Origin: an uncultured Capnocytophaga sp. | GTDB lineage: Bacteria > Bacteroidota > Bacteroidia > Flavobacteriales > Flavobacteriaceae | DNA length: 5,554 nucleotides | NCBI GenBank assembly: GCA_905372595.1 | Contig: CAJPPS010000100.1 | Coordinates: 1 to 5,554 of the forward strand | Direction of reading: 5' to 3' | In this document: positions 1 to 5,554 of the stretch, in pieces | How positions within the stretch are numbered: position 1 is the first letter of the stretch | Layout of the letters: each line of letters starts with the position of its first letter | The notes under the pieces: model-generated | Databases searched by the model: none | The model's input: only the letters and a program-made list of their open reading frames with translations | What the model was told of the DNA's origin: nothing | Program-made: the position numbers and the translations under genes

Positions 1-1186
1 GATTTTTCTGATATATATAACTTTGGAAATCATCTTTATCTGTATATATTTCGGAATGAGGAAATACCTCCTTTATTCTTTCCCGTTGGGAAGATAAAGG
101 TGTGTAAATAACTACCTTATCCGCCTTATTGAACACTTTCGAAGAAGATAAAAGCTCCTCCAAAATCATTTCCTCTTGTATCTCTATACAAGCCGTAAGG
201 GAATAAGTAGGATATTGTTCTTTGACAGTTGTAATTGAGAATTGTACCTCTTTAGGTTTTTGAGCATTGTCCTTGATAAGGATAAAATTATCTAAGAGTT
301 GCTCCTTTTCCAAATAATTCTTAACTCCCTCAAAAGTAGCAATAGCCTCATAGAAATCTTGCTCATCTACTCCCATATTTTGGCATATCCATTTTGCTCC
401 AGAGAGGCTTTCCATACACCCTCCCATTATCATCAAAGGTATCTCTCCCTCTGAGGTAATAAGATAAGTTGTTTGGTCATTAATCTCATAGGTTTCCTGC
501 ATATAAGGAAGCATTCTCAATTGATTTTCAGTATTTTCCACTAAAGAAGAAAGTAATGAATCCTGCTGATTATAGATAAGAATTCCTCCTTTAGTAAGGG
601 TATCTATAAAAGATTGATAAGCTCCTGATTCTGAGGATTCAATCGTATCAATAAGAGCCAAAGTAGGCTGGTAGGCAAGAAAAATAGGCTGTTGCGTAGA
701 TACCATCTGCTGATGATTCCCCTCTATAAGGACGAATTCAGCTCTATCAGTTAGAGAACAATACTTATCCAACACTAATGTTTCTGTAAAATAATCTACT
801 TTTCTATTATGATAAGCCATTGTATGAAGCACCATTGCTGTAATAAGAGGCTTAGTATGACCTGTTATAACTACACGTGTTTTCATTTTACATTCCTTAT
901 AGAGAAATTCTCCATAAGAATATATTGGGATATTTAGTTCTCTTGCTTTAAGAACTTCTGGATTATCATTATTTATAGTTTTTCCTACGATAATTGATTG
1001 TATATCATCAGTTATTCTATCTACATTTGTTCCTTGATAACAATCGGATATACCCACTTTAGAAAAATAATCTAGATTCTGTAGATTAGAAGAACTCACA
1101 CTCACTGAAAAAATATATTTTCCTGATAATTCTCCTATAAATTGCTGTAAAAATAGCTCTCCTTCAAATATAATATGTACTCTCAT
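1..1186 (-). CDS. Degenerate Mpl/MurC-family Mur ligase homologue, probable pseudoenzyme (3' end beyond window)
   Basis: The frame runs from ATG at 1186 to the left edge, 395 codons without a stop; Mpl is usually about 450 residues, so the last part of the C-terminal domain is missing from view. Mpl joins UDP-MurNAc to the tripeptide L-Ala-gamma-D-Glu-meso-DAP in cytoplasmic peptidoglycan recycling. Homology shows in MRVHII at the N-terminus, NNDNPEVLKARELNIPIYSY (72-91), KTRVVI (102-107), FLAYQPTLALI (169-179), GGILIYN (200-206), SGAKWICQNMGV (262-273), DFYEAIATFEG (277-287) and TTVKEQYP (319-326). The catalytic and binding motifs are not kept. The N-terminal Gly loop reads FEGELFL. The P-loop reads GHTKPL where SHGKTT is expected. 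EGDEY reads EGNHQ. The WDHINVF segment is deleted. GEHN reads GGCM, and DFAH reads DNAQ. Mpl ancestry is fairly sure; loss of ligase activity is inferred from the sequence. The start has no Shine-Dalgarno sequence but is the only reasonable ATG after the tex stop. A MurC origin is less likely because the Bacteroidota Mpl-type linker segments match better. Confidence 0.8.
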   Translation of the reverse strand, partial: MRVHIIFEGELFLQQFIGELSGKYIFSVSVSSSNLQNLDYFSKVGISDCYQGTNVDRITDDIQSIIVGKTINNDNPEVLKARELNIPIYSYGEFLYKECKMKTRVVITGHTKPLITAMVLHTMAYHNRKVDYFTETLVLDKYCSLTDRAEFVLIEGNHQQMVSTQQPIFLAYQPTLALIDTIESSESGAYQSFIDTLTKGGILIYNQQDSLLSSLVENTENQLRMLPYMQETYEINDQTTYLITSEGEIPLMIMGGCMESLSGAKWICQNMGVDEQDFYEAIATFEGVKNYLEKEQLLDNFILIKDNAQKPKEVQFSITTVKEQYPTYSLTACIEIQEEMILEELLSSSKVFNKADKVVIYTPLSSQRERIKEVFPHSEIYTDKDDFQSYIYQKN

Positions 1187-1209
1187 TTTATAATTATTTT
1201 TGAAATAGA

Positions 1210-1217
1210 CAAAGTTA
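1210..1217 (-). promoter_or_regulatory. Putative Bacteroidota -7 promoter element (TAACTTTG) for the Mpl-like gene
   Basis: On the minus strand this reads TAACTTTG, an exact match to the TAnnTTTG -7 consensus of Bacteroidota primary-sigma promoters. It lies 23 bases before the ATG at 1186 and directly after the U-tract of the putative tex terminator, which is a sensible place for a new transcript to start. No TTTG-like -33 element is visible at the usual spacing, because that region is taken up by the terminator stem. An 8-base match with two free positions in A/T-rich DNA can occur by chance. Confidence 0.4.
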
Positions 1218-1218
1218 T

Positions 1219-1248
1219 AAAAAACTCCTAAAGTATCATACTTAAGGA
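1219..1248 (-). terminator. Putative intrinsic terminator overlapping the end of tex
   Basis: Read on the minus strand, TCCTTAAGTA (1248-1239) pairs with TACTTTAGGA (1235-1226) across a TGA loop. This gives nine base pairs with one internal T-T mismatch and three G-C pairs. One G follows and then six T residues (1224-1219). The tex stop codon (TAG, 1230-1228) sits inside the 3' arm. The hairpin plus U-tract is the form of a rho-independent terminator. The stem is A/T-rich and so of modest strength, and some readthrough into the next gene is plausible. Confidence 0.5.
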
Positions 1249-3351
1249 TATTCGCTTGCGAGGAATATCCACCTCTATCACTTTTACTTGGACTTGCTGA
1301 TGGAGCTTCACCACTTCATTCACCTCTGATACAAATCCTTCCTTAAGTTGAGATATATGTACTAAACCACTTTCCTTGATTCCTATATCCACAAAACAAC
1401 CAAAAGCAGTTATATTATTAACAATCCCAGGGAGTATCATTCCTTCACGAATATCATCAAAGGTCTTAATATTAGGGTCAAACTCAAATACTTTTGCACT
1501 CTGACGAGGATCTAAGCCTGGTTTTTCTAATTCTTTCAATACATCTTTTAGGTAAAGCTCTCCTGCTTCTGCCGAAATATATTTCTGGATATCAATACTA
1601 TGGATAGCTCCTTTATTACCTATTAATTTGTCCAAAGGAATTGCCAAATCCTTTGCCATCTGCTTGATAATAGGATAAGCCTCAGGATGCACTGCTGAAT
1701 TATCCAATGCATTCTTGGAGTTATGTACTCTTAAGAAAGCAACCGCCTGCTGATATACCTTATCCCCTAATCGAGGTACTTTCTTGAGTTCTTCTCGGGT
1801 TGCAAAAGCACCATTAGCAGAACGATAGGTAACAATATTTTCTGCCATTTTCTCACCTATCCCCGAAACATAGCTCAGGAGAGACTTACTGGCAGTATTA
1901 AGATTCACTCCCACCTTATTTACACAACGGATTACTGTTGCATCAAGCTCTTCCTTAAGAAGAGACTGGTTCACATCGTGCTGATATTGCCCCACTCCTA
2001 TAGACTTAGGTTCTATTTTTACCAATTCAGCCAATGGATCCGCTAAACGCCTACCTATAGAAACCGCTCCTCTTACCGTAACATCATAGGAGGGGAATTC
2101 GTCCCGTGCTATCTTAGAGGCTGAATATACAGAGGCTCCTGCCTCACTCACTACAAATACCTCTACAGGCGAACTGAAAGCTATCTGCTTGATAAAATTC
2201 TCTGTTTCTCGAGAGGCTGTTCCATTACCTATACTTATTGCCTCTATATCATACTGTTCTACCAAAGAACGTATTTTCTTGGTAGCTATTGCAGTTTCAT
2301 ATTGTGGTGCGTGTGGAAAGATTGTCTCATTATGAAGTAAATCCCCTCTCTCATTCAAGCAAACAACCTTGCAGCCTGTCCGAAACCCAGGATCTATAGC
2401 TAAAATACGCTTTTCCCCTAAAGGTGCCGCTAACAAGAGCTGAGAAAGATTCTCTGAAAATACCGAAATAGCTTTGGCATCTGCTTTGCTCTTAGCCTCT
2501 TGTAATGCTTCATTTGTAATGGAAGGTTCCAAAAGTCTTTTATAACTATCCTTAATTGTTTTTTTTAGGAAATCAGCTGTTTCTCCGTTATTTTTAATAA
2601 TGGTTTGTTCTATGAAAGGAATCGTTTCTTGAGTATCAACTTCTATTTTAAGTTTTATAAAACCTTCTTTTTCAGCTCGTAAAATTGCTAATACCCGATG
2701 AGAAGGAGCTTTAGAAAGCTGTTCATTCCAGTCAAAATATTGAGCATATTTCTGTGAATCTTCTTCTTGTGATTTTCCTTTGACTACTTCAGTGGTAATA
2801 AATGCTTTACGCTGAAATACTTTACGTAAGGTACGCCTTATATATGTGTTTTCATTGATCCACTCGGCTATAATATCAGAGGCTCCTTCTAGAGCTTCCT
2901 CTAAGCTAGCAACCTTATCCGAAAGATACTTCTGAGCAAGAGTATCCAAGCTGGTTATTCGCTGTCCCATTATCTGCTTTGCCAGTGGTTCCAATCCTTT
3001 TTCTTTGGCAATATCAGCTTTCGTTTTACGTCGTTTCTTATAGGGCAGATACAAGTCCTCTAGCTCATTTAATTCAAAAGAAGCTTCTATTTGTTTCTGT
3101 AATTCTTGTGAAAGTTTTCCTTGTTCATTAATACTATTAAGAATAGATTCTTTACGCTTACAGATATTTTCGTATTCTGTTTGGAATTTTGCTATTTGTT
3201 CTATGGCTACCTCGTCCAAATTCTGTGTAATATCCTTACGATAACGCGCAATAAAGGGAATTGTACAACCTTGTGAGAGTAATTCCAATGTATTTTCAAT
3301 AGATTTTTCACTCAGTTGTGTTTTATTCTTAATAAATTGAATATTTGTCAT
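1228..3351 (-). CDS. tex: Tex, Spt6-like RNA-binding transcription accessory protein
   Basis: This 707-residue protein is a complete Tex. The family binds nucleic acid, mainly RNA, in the cytoplasm and influences transcription. An N-terminal helical Tex region (about 1-190) carries IPFIARYRKD (31-40) and LEDLYLPYKKRRKTKA (98-112). A YqgF/RNase H-like domain (about 313-440) begins RILAIDPGFRTG and includes IGNGTASRETE (374-384) and SEAGASVYSAS (402-412). The linker RRLADPLAELVKIEPKSIGV (434-453) leads to helix-hairpin-helix motifs (SYVSGIGEKMAENIV, 493-507; RLGDKVYQQAVAFL, 527-540). A C-terminal S1 domain (about 636-707) contains GCFVDIGIKESGLVHISQL and ends RKRISLSM. The protein stops just after S1, without the extra tail of the longer proteobacterial proteins (YhgF is about 770 residues). 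An in-frame TAG lies directly before the ATG, which rules out a longer start. It follows rdgB by 46 bases and is probably in the same operon. No residue looks abnormal. Confidence 0.97.
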   Translation of the reverse strand: MTNIQFIKNKTQLSEKSIENTLELLSQGCTIPFIARYRKDITQNLDEVAIEQIAKFQTEYENICKRKESILNSINEQGKLSQELQKQIEASFELNELEDLYLPYKKRRKTKADIAKEKGLEPLAKQIMGQRITSLDTLAQKYLSDKVASLEEALEGASDIIAEWINENTYIRRTLRKVFQRKAFITTEVVKGKSQEEDSQKYAQYFDWNEQLSKAPSHRVLAILRAEKEGFIKLKIEVDTQETIPFIEQTIIKNNGETADFLKKTIKDSYKRLLEPSITNEALQEAKSKADAKAISVFSENLSQLLLAAPLGEKRILAIDPGFRTGCKVVCLNERGDLLHNETIFPHAPQYETAIATKKIRSLVEQYDIEAISIGNGTASRETENFIKQIAFSSPVEVFVVSEAGASVYSASKIARDEFPSYDVTVRGAVSIGRRLADPLAELVKIEPKSIGVGQYQHDVNQSLLKEELDATVIRCVNKVGVNLNTASKSLLSYVSGIGEKMAENIVTYRSANGAFATREELKKVPRLGDKVYQQAVAFLRVHNSKNALDNSAVHPEAYPIIKQMAKDLAIPLDKLIGNKGAIHSIDIQKYISAEAGELYLKDVLKELEKPGLDPRQSAKVFEFDPNIKTFDDIREGMILPGIVNNITAFGCFVDIGIKESGLVHISQLKEGFVSEVNEVVKLHQQVQVKVIEVDIPRKRISLSMIL

Positions 3352-3380
3352 CTAAAATTATAAAAATTAGGTATATTTAA

Positions 3381-3415
3381 AGTGAAAAAAGTATTTTTTA
3401 CTTTTCTACTTCACT
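3381..3415 (-). other. Bulged A/T-rich hairpin at the rdgB-tex junction
   Basis: An inverted repeat spans the last codons of rdgB and the intergenic gap. AGTGAA (3415-3410 on the minus strand) pairs with TTCACT (3386-3381), and AAAAGTA (3405-3399) pairs with TACTTTT (3393-3387). The loop is five A residues on the transcript and a four-base bulge (3409-3406) interrupts the 5' arm. The rdgB stop codon (3400-3398) lies at the loop. The sequence after the stem is only TTAAATATAC, so there is no proper U-tract. It could be a weak terminator, an mRNA-stabilising or processing structure, or chance in very A/T-rich DNA. Confidence 0.25.
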
Positions 3416-3985
3416 ATTTAAAAAATCAACTAATTTTCGGAGGGCGATTGCTCGATGGCTGATTTGATTCTTCTCTTGAGCAGACATCTGAGCGAAAGTT
3501 CTTTCCTCTTTCTCCGGAAGGAATACAGGATCATAGCCAAATCCTTCTGTGCCTTGTCTATGGTGGGTTATTTGCCCTTTTATAATTCCTTCAAAACTAT
3601 AGGATTTTTCTCCCAGACAGAGTGCAAATATAGTCTTGAATTGTGCCTCTCTGCCCTCTTTCCCTTGCATATTTGCTAGTAACAAGTCTATATTAGCCTC
3701 ATTATCCTTTGCTTCTCCTGCATACCTAGCAGAATATACCCCTGGAGCATTTCCAAGGGCTTTCACTTCTAATCCTGTATCATCTGCAAAGGTATCGTAG
3801 CCATATTTTTCCTTAATATACTTAGCTTTCTGTAAGGCATTTCCTTCTATAGTAGAGGCAGTCTCAGGAATTTCTGCAAGACAGCCTATGTCCTCCAGTG
3901 TAATTATCTGAATCCCTTCAGGGAGCATACTCTGTACCTCTCTCCATTTATTTTTATTATGGGTGGCAAATACTAATTTCATCAT
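3398..3985 (-). CDS. rdgB: RdgB/HAM1-family ITP/dITP/XTP pyrophosphatase
   Basis: This is a complete 195-residue member of the Ham1/RdgB nucleoside-triphosphate pyrophosphatases. In the cytoplasm these hydrolyse non-canonical purine nucleotides (ITP, dITP, XTP) to the monophosphate and pyrophosphate, keeping deaminated bases out of DNA and RNA. Visible family motifs are the N-terminal substrate-binding FATHNKNK (6-13), FADDTGLEV (66-74) with the adjacent Asp68/Asp69 that include the catalytic base, APGVYSARYAGE (80-91), GFGYDPVFLP (148-157) and EKNQISHRA (171-179). Length is typical. The product could begin at either of two consecutive ATG codons (3985 or 3982). An AGGA touches the first and is three bases from the second; both spacings are poor for a Shine-Dalgarno pairing, and the second Met aligns better with family N-termini. 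The upstream BatD-like gene ends 12 bases before, in the same frame, with its TAA fixing the upstream limit. Co-transcription and translational coupling are likely. Confidence 0.97.
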   Translation of the reverse strand: MMKLVFATHNKNKWREVQSMLPEGIQIITLEDIGCLAEIPETASTIEGNALQKAKYIKEKYGYDTFADDTGLEVKALGNAPGVYSARYAGEAKDNEANIDLLLANMQGKEGREAQFKTIFALCLGEKSYSFEGIIKGQITHHRQGTEGFGYDPVFLPEKEERTFAQMSAQEKNQISHRAIALRKLVDFLNSEVEK

Positions 3986-3997
3986 TCCTAACAGATA

Positions 3998-5554
3998 TTA
4001 TTGAATTACTAAGGTAGAGATTATTTTTTCTGTTAAAGTGCTTGAGTGTTCTTTATCTTCCTCTGGATATGCAAAAAGAATCATATAAAGATTTTCCTCT
4101 TTGATAAAGAAATAACTCTGATAAAGCATTCTTTCCTGTTCTTGCTTGTTTTTTGTTACAAAAGAACCAAATACTTTGTGCCCCACCACTCCTTGAGTAG
4201 TTGTATAAGGTTCCTCTTTTATAAGAATATTTTCTCCATTAAAATATTTTTCCAATTCTTTTTCTATCATCTTAAGAACCAATTCATTAACGAAGTTTTC
4301 TTCTTGCCCTTCTTGGCTAGAATCTATTTGACCACTTAGCACAAGATCTTTCATATAATCTTTTAAACTATTGGCTATAAGCATTATAGACAAAGGATTA
4401 TCAGAATGATGATAGATAAACCTATCCAATTGATGAGATACTTTCTCTCGCTTAAGGACTGTAGGTGTTGTAATAGTTACTGGGGGATAGCCGTAGGAGC
4501 TAGTTATCCAATCCTCCATATTGATTTTCTCATCTTTTCCTATAGTAAAAGCATACCAAGTTCCCGCTATCAAAGCTATTAATAGTGCTGTTACCAAGGA
4601 AATAATCAAAATATTTTTCCTTCTTTTTTTCTGTAATACAATGGACTGTTGTTGGGATATATTAGAAATTGCTTCCGCCTCTCGAATGGAATCAGGGATT
4701 CCCTCATTGGTCTTAACCAATATTGTTTCTATAGATTTTCTATCATCTTCAGCTTCAAAGTCCTGTGGTTTTGATTTAGCAAATTTTACCAAATCAGCCT
4801 TTTGTAAAACATTCCTTAACTGATTAACCACATCAAGGGAAAGATGTAGCTTACCAGCATCTAAGAATACTTGTAACTTAGTCAGGAGCTCATCTGTTGT
4901 ACTTTCTGTAGCTGAAATATGAATTTCTTCTTCCAGATACTTCCGAATAATATCTGTAAGAACAGAATAGTATTCTTTATGATTAGATTCTATGAGGTAT
5001 CGTGAATTTTGAAGATTTTTTAACTTTAACAATGCTCTATCAAAGGGAGGTAAAAGAGCTATTTCATCTTTTTGTTCTTTAGGTTTCTTTTTGATAAAAA
5101 ACCAATATACAGCAAAAAATATTGCAACGAGAGCTATAATCCCTAATAACCAATATACTAAATAGCCTTTTTCTTCTACTTTCTTTACTTCAATAGCAGG
5201 TTTTATTTCATACAAGGGCTGCTTAAGGGTATCAATAGCTACATCTTGCACTACAAATCGCAAAGAATCGGTCTGATAAGCCCTTTTATTAACATCAATT
5301 CGTAGAGGAGGAAGGGTGTAATGTCCTGAATCAAACTGGGTAAGCCTATATTCTTTGATCAATCGAAATTTTTCTCTTTCTCTAAAAGTATCTATAGGAA
5401 TTTCATTTACTACCTCAAAAGGTGTAAACTGGTACGTATCAGGAAAAATAACCTGTGCTGTAGAGTCCGTTTCTATTGTAATTTTATAGCGAACTTGCTC
5501 TCCTATCTTCATCTCACTACGATCCGCTGAAGCTGAGATATTTACTTGCTGAGC
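3998..5554 (-). CDS. BatD-like membrane protein with two spans and periplasmic domains (5' end beyond window)
   Basis: The frame is open from the right edge to TAA at 3998, giving 518 visible residues (numbered from the edge). It starts AQQVNISASADRSEMKIGEQ, which looks like a mature N-terminus right after a signal peptide, so probably only the leader is missing. The ATG at 5512 is internal to this domain and is not taken as the start. A beta-rich Ig-like periplasmic domain (about 3-115) includes RLTQFDSGHYTLPPLRI (70-86). Membrane span 1 is at 131-154, followed by KKKPK. The cytoplasmic helical part (155-313) has FDRALLKLKNL (171-181) and IIRKYLEEEIHISATESTTD (202-221), a pattern like DUF4381/Bat-locus proteins. 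Span 2 (314-337) is preceded by KKRRK. Both basic clusters agree with this topology by the positive-inside rule. The remaining 180 residues should be periplasmic and faintly resemble PsbP/DUF1795 domains. Such proteins usually sit with moxR and DUF58 genes and are thought to act in the envelope; the exact role is unknown. Confidence 0.8.
   Translation of the reverse strand, partial: AQQVNISASADRSEMKIGEQVRYKITIETDSTAQVIFPDTYQFTPFEVVNEIPIDTFREREKFRLIKEYRLTQFDSGHYTLPPLRIDVNKRAYQTDSLRFVVQDVAIDTLKQPLYEIKPAIEVKKVEEKGYLVYWLLGIIALVAIFFAVYWFFIKKKPKEQKDEIALLPPFDRALLKLKNLQNSRYLIESNHKEYYSVLTDIIRKYLEEEIHISATESTTDELLTKLQVFLDAGKLHLSLDVVNQLRNVLQKADLVKFAKSKPQDFEAEDDRKSIETILVKTNEGIPDSIREAEAISNISQQQSIVLQKKRRKNILIISLVTALLIALIAGTWYAFTIGKDEKINMEDWITSSYGYPPVTITTPTVLKREKVSHQLDRFIYHHSDNPLSIMLIANSLKDYMKDLVLSGQIDSSQEGQEENFVNELVLKMIEKELEKYFNGENILIKEEPYTTTQGVVGHKVFGSFVTKNKQEQERMLYQSYFFIKEENLYMILFAYPEEDKEHSSTLTEKIISTLVIQ

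Noticed and set aside
1..1186. Calling the Mpl-like gene a pseudogene
   Set aside because: No stop or frameshift occurs in 395 codons and the framework residues are well kept, so a retained non-catalytic protein fits better. The unseen 3' end could still hold a disruption.
3382..3401. Simple A6/T6 palindrome read as a terminator of rdgB
   Set aside because: It is almost wholly A-T, has a weak short stem and no U-tract beyond it; the larger bulged hairpin uses the same bases with more pairs.
3455..3679. 74-codon open frame on the plus strand
   Set aside because: It lies wholly inside rdgB on the opposite strand, has no recognisable domain, and is of a length expected by chance opposite a real gene.
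4046..4339. 97-codon open frame on the plus strand, rich in Phe, Leu and Lys
   Set aside because: It is antisense to the C-terminal domain of the BatD-like gene. Its hydrophobic look comes from the complement of A-rich Lys/Glu codons, not from a true membrane protein.
4521..4823. 100-codon open frame on the plus strand
   Set aside because: It is antisense to the middle of the BatD-like gene, with no homology visible and no start signal of its own.
5510..5512. ATG as the start of the BatD-like gene
   Set aside because: The frame stays open to the window edge and the upstream residues (AQQVNISASADRSE) continue the beta domain and resemble a mature N-terminus after a signal peptide, so this Met is internal.

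Overview
This is an A/T-rich window in which all four protein-coding genes lie on the minus strand, so transcription runs from the right edge to the left. The proteins look like those of the Bacteroidota, most probably a member of the Flavobacteriaceae; Capnocytophaga-like is a guess from overall flavour and cannot be proved here. The reasons are a Bat/DUF58-type two-membrane-span protein of the kind found in Bacteroidota moxR/bat loci, a compact Tex without the long C-terminal tail of proteobacterial Tex, leaders without Shine-Dalgarno sequences, and a Bacteroidota-type TAnnTTTG promoter element.

Layout in the direction of transcription. (1) 5554 to 3998: a BatD-like envelope protein whose signal peptide lies just beyond the right edge. 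It has a periplasmic beta domain, a membrane span, a cytoplasmic helical domain, a second span and a periplasmic C-terminal domain. (2) 3985 to 3398: rdgB, the house-cleaning ITP/dITP/XTP pyrophosphatase, only 12 bases after the previous stop. (3) 3351 to 1228: tex, an Spt6-like RNA-binding transcription accessory protein, 46 bases further on. (4) 1186 to the left edge: a homologue of the peptidoglycan-recycling Mur ligase Mpl, cut off by the window edge.

The first three genes are closely spaced and probably co-transcribed. A hairpin followed by six U residues overlaps the tex stop codon, and a TAACTTTG element follows at once, so the fourth gene may form its own transcription unit.

The most striking content is gene 4. 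Its reading frame is open over all 395 visible codons, and the sequence between motifs is still recognisably Mpl-like. Yet the nucleotide-binding Gly loop, the ATP P-loop, the central acidic motif, the Trp-Asp-His segment, the Gly-Glu-His-Asn motif and the Asp-Phe-Ala-His motif are all replaced or deleted. It looks like a retained pseudoenzyme rather than an active ligase or a decaying pseudogene. The other three genes look ordinary and intact. There is no stretch over 300 bases without a gene, and no RNA gene, mobile element or CRISPR array was seen.
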